NCBI GenBank assembly: GCA_963839175.1
Contig: CAWIUB010000025.1
Coordinates: 1-64,000, forward strand
Length of the DNA stretch: 64,000 nt
Reading direction: 5' to 3'
DNA from: CAWIUB01 sp963839175
GTDB taxonomy: Bacteria > Actinomycetota > Actinomycetes > Mycobacteriales > Jatrophihabitantaceae
Shown here: piece by piece, positions 33,714 to 42,822 of the stretch
Numbering within the stretch: position 1 is the first letter of the stretch
Layout: each line of letters opens with the position of its first letter
Notes under the pieces: generated by a model
The model's input: the letters and a program-made list of their open reading frames with translations, nothing else
Database searches by the model: none
Told to the model about the DNA's origin: nothing
Made by a program: the position numbers and the translations under genes

Positions 33714-35177
33714 ATGAGCCTGTTGGACGAGGTGGCGTGGCGGGGCAAGGTCTTCATCGGCGGGTCGTGGGCCGCCGGGTCGGCCGGGGAATACCCGATC
33801 GTCGAGCCGGCGACCGGCGGCGAGCTGGGCCTGATGGGACTGGCCTCGCCGGGTGATGTCGCCGAGGCGGCGGCCCGCGCGGCCGAGGTGCAGCCGGTCT
33901 GGGCCGGCACACCCCATCCGGCGCGGGCGGCTGTGCTGCGCCGGGCCGGTGACCTGTGGTCGCAACACGCCGAAGAGATCGCCTGGTGGAACATCCGCGA
34001 AGTGGGCGCGATCGGGCCGATGGCGGACTTCGCGCTGCACGTCGCGGAGCAGGAGTGCTACGAGGCGGCGGCCCTGCCCAGCCGCGCCTACGGGGAGCTG
34101 ATCCCCAGCGAACAGCCGCGGCTGTCCATGGCCCGCCGGGTTCCGGCCGGCGTCGTTGGGGTGATCGCGCCGTTCAACGTGCCGATCATCCTGGGTATCC
34201 GTTCGGTCGCCCCGGCGCTTGCCCTCGGCAACGCGGTGATCCTCAAACCCGACCCCCGCACTGCGGTGAGCGGCGGAGTGACCATCGCGCGGGTCTTCGA
34301 GGAGGCTGGGCTACCGCCCGGTGTGCTGCAGATGCTGCCCGGCGGTGCCGAGATCGGCGAGGCGATGATCGTGGATCCGCACGTGCGGGTCATCTCCTTC
34401 ACCGGGTCGACGAAGGTGGGCCGTCGGGTCGGTGAGCTCGCCGGCAAGCACCTCACCCGCGCGCACCTGGAACTCGGCGGCAACTCCGCGCTGCTCGTCC
34501 TGGGCGACGCCGACGCCGACAAGGCGGTGACCCTCGCGGCGTTCGGGTCGTTCTTCCATCAGGGTGAGATCTGCATGACGGCTGGCCGGCACATCGTGCA
34601 CGAGCGGCTGTACGACCATTTCGTCGAAGCGCTGGCGCGCAAAGCGGAGAAGCTGGCAGTTGGCAACCCGGCCACGGACGAGGTCGCGCTCGGCCCGGTG
34701 ATCGATGCGGCGCAGCGGGACAAGATCCACCGTGCCGTCGTCGTGAGCCGGGACGCCGGCGCGACGGTGGCGGCCGGCGGCGAATACGACGAGCTGTTCT
34801 ACCGGGCCACTGTGCTCGCCGATGTCCCGCTGGACTCGCCGGCGTTCGCGGACGAGGTGTTCGGCCCGGTCGCCCCGGTGGTCAGGTTCTCCGACATCGA
34901 CGAGGCGATCGCGCTGGCCCGGGCAAGCGACTACGGCCTGTCGCTGGGCATCGTGACCCGCGACGTAATGAAGGGCCTCGCCGTCGCGGACCGGATCCCG
35001 AGCGGCATCGTGCACATCAACGACCAGACCGTCAACGACGAGGCGAACGTCCCGTTCGGTGGCGTCGGCGCGTCCGGCACCGGATCGAGATTCGGCGGGG
35101 CGACCGCCAACGTCGACGCATTCACCGAGACGCAATGGGTGACAGTCCGTGGCGATCCCCCGCCCTACCCCTTCTGA
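33714..35177 (+). CDS. NAD(P)-dependent aldehyde dehydrogenase (benzaldehyde dehydrogenase-like)
   Basis: A 487-residue ALDH: cofactor motif FTGSTKVGRRVGELAG, catalytic glutamate in HLELGGNSALLVLG, catalytic cysteine in HQGEICMTAGR, and the end PFGGVGASGTGSRFGG. The GEICM cysteine and overall form suit the aromatic aldehyde dehydrogenase (XylC-like) group. Start ATG 33714 chosen over 33684. It precedes a P450 in the same direction, so both may act on an aromatic or terpene substrate. Confidence 0.88.
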   Translation: MSLLDEVAWRGKVFIGGSWAAGSAGEYPIVEPATGGELGLMGLASPGDVAEAAARAAEVQPVWAGTPHPARAAVLRRAGDLWSQHAEEIAWWNIREVGAIGPMADFALHVAEQECYEAAALPSRAYGELIPSEQPRLSMARRVPAGVVGVIAPFNVPIILGIRSVAPALALGNAVILKPDPRTAVSGGVTIARVFEEAGLPPGVLQMLPGGAEIGEAMIVDPHVRVISFTGSTKVGRRVGELAGKHLTRAHLELGGNSALLVLGDADADKAVTLAAFGSFFHQGEICMTAGRHIVHERLYDHFVEALARKAEKLAVGNPATDEVALGPVIDAAQRDKIHRAVVVSRDAGATVAAGGEYDELFYRATVLADVPLDSPAFADEVFGPVAPVVRFSDIDEAIALARASDYGLSLGIVTRDVMKGLAVADRIPSGIVHINDQTVNDEANVPFGGVGASGTGSRFGGATANVDAFTETQWVTVRGDPPPYPF

Positions 35178-35244
35178 TCGATCTCAGTCGGTGATCTATT
35201 CGGCGTATAAATCGATGGGAGACCCCTCGCCGCCGGAGTCCACG

Positions 35245-36573
35245 ATGACCGCCACGACAGCCCCGCCCGATCGCGTCTCGGCCGCTATGCCGCCGGGTCC
35301 GCGTCTGCCGGTGGCAATCCAGACCGTCGTGTTCGGGCGCTACCGTCACAAGTGGCTCCCCGTCCTACGTCGTCGCTACGGCGATGTCTTCATGCTGCGG
35401 ATCGCACCGCACGCTCGACGCCTGGTGATGCTGAGCCGTCCCGAGGACATCAAGGCCGTCTTCGCAAACCGAGCCTCGGTGATGCATGCCGGCGAGGGCA
35501 ACGCGATCCTCGGACCGATCATGGGCGATCACTCGGTGCTGCTGCTCGACGAAACCGCGCACCAGCGCGTCCGTCAACTGCTGATGCCGGCCTTCCACGG
35601 CGGCGCGCTACGGGGCTACCGCGAGGTGGTCGGCGAGCTATCCCGCGCCGAAACCGAGTCGTGGCCGATCGGGCGGACCTTCGGCATGCACCGCCGCATG
35701 CAGCGGCTGACCCTCGAGGTCATCCTGCAGGTCGTGTTCGGTGTGACGGACGAGCAGCGGCTGGCCACCCTACGTCGGATCGTCGCCAGCATCCTGAACG
35801 TCAGGCCGATCATCATGCTGGGCTGGTTCTATCCGCGGCTGCGCCGCGTTCCACCGTGGAGCCGGTTCCTCGACTACCAGGCGACGCTCGACGGCCTGTT
35901 GTATGCCGAGATCGCCGACCGCCGGGCGGCCGGGGACCTCAGTCAGCGCAGCGATGTGCTGTCCATGCTGCTGCGCACCGGCGAGGGATCGGACGACCCG
36001 CTGACCAATGCCGAGCTGCGCGACAACCTGATCACGCTGCTGCTGGCTGGCCACGAGACGACCGCCACCGCACTCGCCTGGGCTTTCCATGAATTGGCGC
36101 GAGACCCCGGGCTGCTGCGCCGAGCCCAACAAGCCGCCGACCAGGGTGACGACGCGTACCTCGACGCGGTGGCCAAGGAATCTCTGCGACTGCACCCGGT
36201 GATCTACGAGGTCGCCCGTCGGGTCACCGAGCCGGTGTGTGTCGGCGACTATCTGGTACCCGCAGGAGCGACCGTCATGCCGACAATCGGCCTGGTGCAA
36301 GACGATCCGGCGTTCTACGAGCACCCGGAACGGTTCGACCCGACGCGCTTCCTGGACCGCCAGCCCGCCCCTAACACCTGGATTCCGTTCGGCGGCGGCG
36401 TACGTCGATGCCTCGGCGCTGGCTTCTCGCTCATGGAGGCCACGGTCGTCCTACGCGAAGTGCTCACCCTATTCGACGTCGCCGCAGACCGTCCAACCCA
36501 CGAAGCCGCACGAAGTCGCAACATCACGCTGGCCCCCGCCCGGGGCGTTCGGGTCCGGGTGACGCGCCGTTAG
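35245..36573 (+). CDS. Cytochrome P450
   Basis: A 442-residue bacterial P450. I-helix AGHETTATALAW (oxygen activation, Thr), ExxR in AKESLRLHP, and heme motif FGGGVRRCLGAGFS with the axial cysteine. The CYP class II bacterial type with PPGPRLP near the N-terminus resembles CYP138/CYP110-like forms. Start ATG 35245 (GGAG upstream). No ferredoxin gene beside it. Its end overlaps the pterin dehydratase 3' end (convergent). Confidence 0.92.
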   Translation: MTATTAPPDRVSAAMPPGPRLPVAIQTVVFGRYRHKWLPVLRRRYGDVFMLRIAPHARRLVMLSRPEDIKAVFANRASVMHAGEGNAILGPIMGDHSVLLLDETAHQRVRQLLMPAFHGGALRGYREVVGELSRAETESWPIGRTFGMHRRMQRLTLEVILQVVFGVTDEQRLATLRRIVASILNVRPIIMLGWFYPRLRRVPPWSRFLDYQATLDGLLYAEIADRRAAGDLSQRSDVLSMLLRTGEGSDDPLTNAELRDNLITLLLAGHETTATALAWAFHELARDPGLLRRAQQAADQGDDAYLDAVAKESLRLHPVIYEVARRVTEPVCVGDYLVPAGATVMPTIGLVQDDPAFYEHPERFDPTRFLDRQPAPNTWIPFGGGVRRCLGAGFSLMEATVVLREVLTLFDVAADRPTHEAARSRNITLAPARGVRVRVTRR

Positions 36574-36875
36574 TTCGCGAGGGGCAGCGTCGAGGCGACC
36601 TCGTCGATGCGCTGGGCTAGCTCGGCATCTTTGGCGGTGACGCCTCCCGCGCTGTGCGTCGAGAGCTCGATGTCGACCCATCGCCAACGCAGGGCCAGAT
36701 CGGGATGGTGGTCGAGCTCCTCGCAGATGGGCGCGATCGCGTTGACGAACTGGGCGGCCGTGGGAAAGTCGGCGAACTCGATCGACCGCCTCAGGCGTTC
36801 GTTTGTGCCGGTCCAGTCGGCGTGCAAGGACGTGAGCCGATCGACGATCTCGTCTTGGCTGAGCAGCTCTGCCAT
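36570..36875 (-). CDS. 4a-hydroxytetrahydrobiopterin dehydratase
   Basis: A 101-residue PCD/DCoH-family protein with the signature ICEELDHHPDLALRWRWVDI containing the catalytic HH and the C-terminal THSAGGVTAKDAELAQRIDE. Such enzymes recycle pterin cofactors; here no aromatic amino-acid hydroxylase is near. ATG 36875. Convergent with P450 and divergent from oligoribonuclease. Confidence 0.92.
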   Translation of the reverse strand: MAELLSQDEIVDRLTSLHADWTGTNERLRRSIEFADFPTAAQFVNAIAPICEELDHHPDLALRWRWVDIELSTHSAGGVTAKDAELAQRIDEVASTLPLAN

Positions 36876-36912
36876 AGCTTGCACCGTAGCCTCACCGGAT
36901 ACGCTCACGCAC

Positions 36913-37530
36913 GTGAACGAGCATCTGGTGTGGATCGACTGCGAGATGACCGGTCTCGACCTGCGCCGCGATGCGCTCCTCGAGGTGGCCGTCGTGGTCA
37001 CCGACGCCGAGCTCAGCCCGCTCGACGACGGGCTCGACATCGTCATCCACACCGACGACGACGTGCTGGACACGATGGTGCCCGTTGTACGAGAGATGCA
37101 TGCCTCCTCCGGGCTCACGGACCAGGTGCGGGCGTCCACGATCACCCTCGGCGAGGCCGAACGGGCCGTGCTGGACTACGTCAAGGCTCACGTGGCCGAG
37201 CCGAAGGCCGCGCCGCTGTGTGGAAACTCGATCGCCACGGATCGTGGGTTCCTGGCCCGTGACATGCCGGAGTTGGACGAGCACTTGCACTATCGGATGA
37301 TCGACGTGTCCTCCCTCAAGGAACTGGCTCGGCGGTGGTACCCGCGGGTGTACTACGCGCAGCCAGCCAAAGGCCTGGCGCACAGGGCGTTGGCCGACAT
37401 CCGGGAGAGCATCCAGGAGCTCGCCTACTACCGGGCGACGGTGTTCGTGCCATTGCCGGGACCGACCTCCGAAGAGTCTCAGGCGGCCGCCGAACGGGTC
37501 TTGGGCCCGTCGGACGGACCTGTAGACTGA
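36913..37530 (+). CDS. orn: Oligoribonuclease
   Basis: A 205-residue DEDDh exonuclease: WIDCEMTGLDL (Asp-Glu), the middle segment CGNSIATDRGFLARDMPELD and the final HRALADIRES with catalytic His and Asp. It degrades short RNAs of two to five bases and pGpG. GTG start 36913 with a few bases to the upstream gene on the other strand. tRNA-His lies 20 bp downstream. Confidence 0.95.
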   Translation: MNEHLVWIDCEMTGLDLRRDALLEVAVVVTDAELSPLDDGLDIVIHTDDDVLDTMVPVVREMHASSGLTDQVRASTITLGEAERAVLDYVKAHVAEPKAAPLCGNSIATDRGFLARDMPELDEHLHYRMIDVSSLKELARRWYPRVYYAQPAKGLAHRALADIRESIQELAYYRATVFVPLPGPTSEESQAAAERVLGPSDGPVD

Positions 37531-37550
37531 TTTGTCGCATCACCGCTCAT

Positions 37551-37627
37551 GGTGGGTGTAGCTCAGCTGGTAGAGCACCTGGTTGTGGTCCAGGATGTCG
37601 CGGGTTCGAGCCCCGTCACTCACCCCA
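37551..37627 (+). tRNA. tRNA-His (GTG anticodon)
   Basis: Full cloverleaf: acceptor GTGGGTG/CACTCAC, D stem GCTC/GAGC, anticodon stem CCTGG/CCAGG with loop TTGTGGT (anticodon GTG), T arm GCGGG-TTCGAGC-CCCGT. The G before position 1 (37551) pairs with the discriminator C, as tRNA-His requires, and CCA is encoded (37625-37627). Confidence 0.95.
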
Positions 37628-37728
37628 GTCGTGGCACGGTCACCGGCGTTATTGGTGGTGGGCTGCATGCTAGAGTTGCGGCTTGGCCCACCCCGTCCCA
37701 CCCTGGGTGTGGGCTACGTGTCTGTTAG

Positions 37729-37801
<73 letters not shown>

Positions 37802-38180
37802 CATGCCTCTAGGCCAATGATTCTGGGGCCTCCTACGCTTCACAAGATCGCCAAAGTTGATCAAGCGCTGGTGCAGTTCATTGACACCTTTATATGCGCT
37901 TTACACGCTGCGCCGTGTTGTCAGCACGGGTGTGGCAGGTCAGACCAATTGGTCGAGGAAGCGCCGGCAAGACGTTCGCCGCATCGGTGGGCATCCTGGC
38001 GTAGCGGTCTCACTGCCGACTGCAAAGCAGGACAGTGACACCACGGACGTCCGCAAGCATCGGCACGAGCGTGCCCACTCTCGTCAGCATTTCCGGTCGT
38101 TTCCGGGCTCAACCCACGGGTGCCGGTGCCGGTACCTCCGGTCGTCCTGACAGGCCCCAGCTTCGCTCGCTACGGACCGA
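37802..38180. other. Intergenic start of the island
   Basis: About 380 bp between the left attachment repeat and the first antitoxin gene. Only short overlapping ORFs with no recognisable product. A TTGACA at 37881 has no clear -10. Confidence 0.4.
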
Positions 38181-38447
38181 TCAGGAGGCGTGACGTTCGT
38201 GCACGAGTCGGTCCAGCAGCCACGCTCGGGCCATCGTTGACATGGGCAGGTGCCGCTGGTGGGCGAGCTCCTGCAGCGCTTCGTACTGCTCTTCGCTGAG
38301 TCGCACGTTGAACAGCCGCGATGGCGCGTTCGGTCGGCTCACGACCGAATCCGCGGGATAGGGCGCCGTCGAATCGGCGTGCTGTTCAAGGCGCCGGGCA
38401 TCCTCACGCGCCGCCGCAGCCGTCTCACGGTCAAGCTTCTTAGCCAT
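38181..38447 (-). CDS. Ribbon-helix-helix (CopG/Arc-like) antitoxin-type protein
   Basis: An 88-residue protein with a basic/acidic N-terminal arm (residues 1-35) and a C-terminal ribbon-helix-helix: RLFNVRLSEEQYEALQELAH then MSTMARAWLLDRLVHE. It would bind DNA as a dimer. A good RBS (GGAGGGG) precedes ATG 38447. The region upstream could hold a toxin, but no intact gene is recognised; only a fragment (FRFRLTVIFGIDVVEG) is readable. An adjacent frameshifted paralogue lies at 38692. Confidence 0.75.
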   Translation of the reverse strand: MAKKLDRETAAAAREDARRLEQHADSTAPYPADSVVSRPNAPSRLFNVRLSEEQYEALQELAHQRHLPMSTMARAWLLDRLVHERHAS

Positions 38448-38691
38448 CGCTACTCCCCTCCACCACGTCGATGCCGAAGATCACGGTGAGCCGGAAACGG
38501 AAGGTGTGCACGCGGACGCGGTCGACCAGCGGTACAGCGCGTCGGTGGCTTAAGCGCATCCAGCAGCTCCAGCGGGCAGACTGGTCCAGGGCCCTCGTGT
38601 GCATCTCCTTCGCGAAGACTCTGGTCGGTCTCGCAAAGACTCACACGATGGCTCCTCAACCATCAGGAGCGGCGCTGCTAGTTACACCACG

Positions 38692-38972
38692 TCAGGGGAC
38701 ACGACCGGAGGAGGCGTGACGCTCGTGGTCGAGCCGGTCGAGCAGCCATGCTCGGGCCATCGATGACATGGGCAGGTGCCGCATGCGGGCGAGTTCCTGA
38801 AGTGCTTCGTACTGCTCGTCGCTGAGTCGCACGCTGAACATGCGCGACGGCGCGTTCGGCCGGCTCGCGACCGTGTCGGCACTATAGGGCTCGGTCGAGT
38901 CGGCGTGCTGTTCGAGACGCCGGGCATCGTGACAAGCCGCCGTGGCCTTCGTGCGGTCGAGCTTCTAACCAT
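38692..38972 (-). pseudogene. Second ribbon-helix-helix antitoxin, frameshifted at its start
   Basis: Clear paralogue of the 38181 gene: ARRLEQHADSTEPYSADTVA, RMFSVRLSDEQYEALQELAR and SMARAWLLDRLDHERHAS are readable, but the ATG at 38972 is one base out of frame (one A lost after ATGGTT). Everything downstream is in good condition, so the loss is recent or a sequencing indel. Confidence 0.7.
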
Positions 38973-39356
38973 CGCTGCTTCCCTCCTGGTACGTGGCCAG
39001 TCGCGACCGGAATACGTGACTGCGCTGGAAGACGACGCCGCGGACCGTTGCGGCACCGGGATGCTGATCACCAGCACGCCGGACACCCACGGTCTGGACT
39101 TCCAGCTGCCGCTGATCGTAGGAGGCGCGGTAGGCCAGTGCGCTGAGCACTCGCAGGGACGCTGGCCCTCGCCAGCTCACCCGAATCCGGCACTGACCTG
39201 CGCGCCACGCCGCCACTGGCCGACCCTGTCCGACGCGATGCTTGGCGTCGCGGTACCGCCCAGTCGGTTCGTCGGTCGGCGTGCGAATTGGCCGAGGCCC
39301 CTTGACCCGGTCCCGCCGATGGCCCGCTCTCAGCTGTGGGGACGGTGCGCTTGGAG
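38973..39356. other. Island region without clear gene
   Basis: Minus-strand ORF 38965-39216 (ending FRSRLATYQEGSS) sits upstream of the broken antitoxin in the same way that a similar fragment precedes the intact one, so both may be ends of a decayed toxin or partner gene. No motif identifies it. Confidence 0.3.
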
Positions 39357-39878
39357 TTACTGCCTGATCGTTGCGCGACTGCGCGGGTCAGCGGTGTGCA
39401 TCTGATCGACTCGCTCTGCCAGCGCAGCGGGATCGATCAGTCCGGCCTCGATCAACGCACCGACGAACGTCAGGTCCTTCTCCCGGTGCGCGACGAGCTT
39501 CGCCAGGCACAGGTCGTGCGGATCCAGGCACAGCCCCGTGCGCCCGTTCGTGTTCGCACCGCTGACCGGCACCAGCCGGTCCTCCCACTCGGCCGGCAGC
39601 ACCGCAGTTTGGCGGCCCACGCCTTGGACGTAGTAGCCGTACGTCGAATGAAACGCAGACCATTCACCCAGGGCGCCGTCGAGCCGGGTGGCAAGCGATT
39701 CGGCATCGTCGTCGTTCATCGGCGCCATGTCGACCTCGATCGACTGGGTTGCTTGTGCCGGCAGTTCGTCCTCGGAGAAGCTGCCCAGGATCGCCTGGCT
39801 GCCGATGACGATGATCGTGGCCTGTTCGACGATCTCGGTTGCCGCACGAATTGTGTGCTCGAGTTCAGCGCGTCGCAT
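39357..39878 (-). CDS. DUF6036-type nucleotidyltransferase-like protein
   Basis: A 173-residue protein with IIVIGSQAILGSF near residue 24 and EVDMAP near residue 50, the GS...D pattern of minimal nucleotidyltransferases (DUF6036). Starts 14 bases inside the end of the ribbon-helix-helix gene at 39865-40326. The pair resembles toxin-antitoxin modules in which a nucleotidyltransferase is held by a DNA-binding partner. Activity is inferred. Confidence 0.75.
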   Translation of the reverse strand: MRRAELEHTIRAATEIVEQATIIVIGSQAILGSFSEDELPAQATQSIEVDMAPMNDDDAESLATRLDGALGEWSAFHSTYGYYVQGVGRQTAVLPAEWEDRLVPVSGANTNGRTGLCLDPHDLCLAKLVAHREKDLTFVGALIEAGLIDPAALAERVDQMHTADPRSRATIRQ

Positions 39879-40326
39879 CGCGCCTGGCCTGCCGGATAGC
39901 CGCCACGCGTTCCGCCTCGCTCAACGCGCCGGCGAACGGGCTGACCTGCCGCAGGTCGATGCTGTGCTCGTCCTCGCCAAGGAACACCTCGACCAGCCGC
40001 TGCGGCGGCCCGTCCACCAGCGTCGCCCACTCGTCAAGCCAGCGCTGCGCCTGATCACCGCGCACGATCTGGCGCGACGTCGCGATATTGCGACGAGCCA
40101 GCCTCCTCATGCCGTCGAAGTCACTGATGAGCTTGCCCAGCATCGCACGGTGCAGCTCGAGCTGGACCCGCTCCTCCCGGCGCTGCGGCCGAAGTGCCTG
40201 CTCCAGAGCCTCGCGCGCGATCTCCGACACCGTGGTCCGGTCGCGGCGGGCTCGAGCGTCAGCGCGATCGCGTAGCTGCGACGGCACCCTCACACGGATC
40301 TGCGGCGAGTCACCACTCCCGCTCAT
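39865..40326 (-). CDS. Ribbon-helix-helix protein partner of the nucleotidyltransferase
   Basis: A 153-residue protein: N-terminal ribbon-helix-helix (QIRVRVPSQLRDRADARARR then TTVSEIAREALEQAL), followed by a helical region with many arginines ending LSEAERVAAIRQARRDATR. Start ATG 40326 is preferred to 40398. Overlaps the downstream gene by 14 bases, so they form an operon. Probably the antitoxin or repressor of the pair. Confidence 0.7.
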   Translation of the reverse strand: MSGSGDSPQIRVRVPSQLRDRADARARRDRTTVSEIAREALEQALRPQRREERVQLELHRAMLGKLISDFDGMRRLARRNIATSRQIVRGDQAQRWLDEWATLVDGPPQRLVEVFLGEDEHSIDLRQVSPFAGALSEAERVAAIRQARRDATR

Positions 40327-40562
40327 CGAGTGTCTACCCCGCCGCACGACGGTGCGCGTCGCGGCATCTCGCCCGCGTGCAACCGTGCTCCCGGACATGC
40401 TAAAAGCGTACCACGAAAAACCAAGCCGGAGACACCTGCCTCAATGCGCTGTCAATGAATCTGTCATTGAACGGCAGCACGCGAGAGACGTAACAGGCGA
40501 CGCGGGCAGCCGCAGGGTCAGCATTGCCACGGTTGACACCGGAGATGGGCTAAGCCCGCGCT

Positions 40563-40603
40563 CTCTTAATCAGCGGGTTGGGGGTTCGATTCCCTGCGGC
40601 GCA
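40563..40603 (+). repeat. Right attachment repeat (tRNA-Lys 3' end copy)
   Basis: 33 bp perfect plus GCGGCGCA after a missing C, then CCA. Not a functional tRNA because the 5' half is absent. Confidence 0.85.
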
Positions 40604-40769
40604 CCAGTATTTCTCGGCCTGATAGCGCTTTCATGTCGACCCGAAGTTGACCTCTGTCCATGAAAGTCAGTCTGCGTTGTCTTTGATGGCGGTCGCGCCC
40701 TGAGCCGCCTACCCGGTCGGTGGTGCCATCCGTCGCCTCGAGTCTGCCTCTTGGGGAACGCTGTCCGTG

Positions 40770-41006
40770 TCAGGTCTGCCGGCAACCATTGCGAGACTCC
40801 GAGGTAGCAGCTGCGCCGCCGTGGGCGGCGATCGACACCGGCTTCCACTCCCGCCAGGTCGCAAGACGTGACTCGTAGTCCTCCGTTGAGATCTCGAGTG
40901 GTCCTTCGCCGTAGAAGATCCGCAGCAGCGGATGCTCGGCGTCGAGGAGCTTCAGCACCGCTTCACGGCTCGCTGCCGGGTCGCCGCGTCTGCCAGACAC
41001 GCTCAC
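40770..41006 (-). pseudogene. Short-chain dehydrogenase 3'-end fragment
   Basis: Reads DPAASREAVLKLLDAEHPLL, RIFYGEGPLEISTEDYESRL and ATWREWKPVSIAAHG, the C-terminal end of SDR oxidoreductases of actinobacteria. The nucleotide-binding and catalytic parts (GxxxGxG, YxxxK) are absent. Confidence 0.65.
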
Positions 41007-41178
41007 CCGCCGTTGCCGCGCGAGGTCGCGAACACCGTCGTCGGCAGGAAGCGCGTGTGGCGTGTCTCTCCGAGGCGCCAGCCCAGTCCGTCGAATACCC
41101 CGTCGGCCAATGCAGACCCGACGGTGTACGAACCTTTCCGGGCTCGCTTAGCTCGGGAACGTCGCGCCCACGACGTCA

Positions 41179-41585
41179 TCACCCCTCGTCGGAGTGGGCG
41201 GGCGTGCTCTCAGCGTCGGCTGTGATCGGCAGCGAGCGGATCGACAGCCGGGTCGGGCTCAGCGACACCACGGCTCCACGTTGCAGGTCGTCCATGATGA
41301 CGGGCAGATTCGCGATCAACAGTGCTGCGTGCGCATCGGGGCGCAGTCGGCGACGTGACGCAACAGGATCACCGAGGGACGCGCGGCACCGCGTACGGCG
41401 AGCAGCATGGAGAAGTCGGTGTCGGCCTTGATGACCACATGGCCGTTGGTGGCGGCATGGTCGAAGATCGTCGAATCCAGGTCGGTCAACAAGCCAACAT
41501 CAGCGACGTGCACAACGTCGTATCCGGCCGCCGTCAATCGCGGCCCAAGGCCTGGGGAGAGGTTCGCGTCGAGCAGGAACCTCAT
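41179..41585 (-). pseudogene. DUF5615 (PIN-like) toxin, frameshifted near the end
   Basis: Starts MRFLLDANLSPGLGPRLTAAG and VVHVADVGLLTDLDSTIFDHA: the DUF5615 PIN-like ribonuclease toxin with D6 and the downstream acidic residues (HVVIKADTDFSML). The frame ends at CAPMRTQHC, while a one-base shift restores DAHAALLIANLPVIMDDLQRG, the normal C-terminus, running to a TGA at 41179. Paired with a DUF433-like antitoxin end upstream. Confidence 0.75.
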
Positions 41586-41690
41586 GCCGGCCGCGCGATC
41601 GGCACCTCGCGCTCGTTGACAATCGCTGACGCGTACTCGAGTGCCGCGACCACGTCGGCACGGTTACGCGCCGAGCTCGGTCTCGACCCA
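41583..41690 (-). pseudogene. DUF433-type antitoxin, C-terminal remnant
   Basis: RADVVAALEYASAIVNERE then VPIARPA overlaps the DUF5615 start by ATGA. This is the end of a DUF433 antitoxin (vbl RADVVAAL...). The N-terminal helix-turn-helix is not found upstream. Confidence 0.5.
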
Positions 41691-41929
41691 CCACCGGCGA
41701 AGACCGCCGGGCGCAAGACCAACCGACGCAAAGCCTCGCCACATGATCAAGCACGCCACGCCTATACCGCACGCTCAGGACTTGACCGCCGCGCGCTGGC
41801 GACGCATTGCCCACTGTGGACCGCCTGTCCATGGATCTGCCCATGAACTGCGGTTCGTGCGTGGCACAGAAGCCAGCAATGACAACAACGGCGCCGGTCA
41901 ATCCGGGCAGCAGAGCGTCGCCAGCGCCC

Positions 41930-42075
41930 AGCCGAAAAATGCGCCCGGCGAACACGTCGATCACGGCGGCGAGGTAGGCGAAGCCGACCCAGGCTTCACA
42001 CAGGATTCGGGTCGGGTGGCTGGTGCGGACGGATCGGTTCGTTCGTCGTGGCAGGTCCCCACTGCGAGGGTGCTT
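41930..42075 (-). pseudogene. Possible IS3-type integrase-core fragment
   Basis: Minus-strand reading includes AWVGFAYLAAVIDVFAGRI, resembling the conserved segment before the second Asp of IS3/IS481 integrase cores. Nothing else of the transposase is in frame. Confidence 0.4.
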
Positions 42076-42079
42076 GTGG

Positions 42080-42822
42080 ATCAGCCTGCGTGGTGGACAT
42101 GTGCGCGGCGATCGTCGGCGTTGAAGCGCCTGCGCTGGGCCCACTGGGCGTCTTCGGCGGCACGGCGGCAGCATTCCCTTTGCCCAGGAATGGGGTGGCG
42201 CTCGACATGATGATCCCGCCAGCCACTGCCAGGCAGCCTGATGTGATGGCGAATCAGCTCGCGGACATCGACACCTGCAACGGGGAGCCAGGCACGGTCA
42301 GCCCATAGACGGCCATCGATAGCATGGCGCTGAGGGCAGGGAAATACGGGAGATGCCTCAGAAAGCTGGACAGTTTGATCATGGCCTTACCGTCGCCACT
42401 TTGATTGCTCGCGAAGTCGTAGTTCCGTCCGGCCAGCCCGACACCTACGGCGAGCTCGTGCAGTTCGGCCGCGTCCGCCCCTGGCTCTGATCGCGATCAC
42501 AGCCAGATGATCGGCAGTAGCGGGCGGTTCCAGCCGGGCCGCGGTCGCCCCGGCCAGGTGTGGTGACAGCGACACGCAGCGCGCGAATGATCCGGTTGAC
42601 GATCCCCTGCGGGCAGTCGCTAACGCGGCCGGTGACGGGGCCTCTTGCGGCACGTACAAGATCACCGGGGTGTCTTTGCGCGGCAGCGTCGGCGCAGCGC
42701 TTCCGCAAGGTTCGTCCAACGGGCACATGTCCTGGTCGTGGGTGGTCGGCCAGGCGGTGAGCCGGACGGGTCCGGTTGATGGCCTCCCGGTGACCGGGCT
42801 CCGCGGCGCTCGCCTGCGGGAC
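42080..42822. other. Accessory region without recognisable gene
   Basis: A 45-codon ORF from ATG 42354 to 42491 (MPQKAGQFDHGLTV start) and a minus-strand ORF at 42387-42728 have no family features. The region is probably scrap from mobile elements. Confidence 0.35.

Noticed and set aside
31471..33717. 748-residue plus-strand ORF
   Set aside because: Antisense shadow of the GTPase gene; composition and lack of domains match a high-GC shadow frame.
37881..37910. Promoter in the island start
   Set aside because: TTGACA is present but no reasonable -10 at a proper distance and no gene downstream on the plus strand.
40563..40605. Second tRNA-Lys gene
   Set aside because: Only the 3' half is present; no 5' acceptor or D arm.
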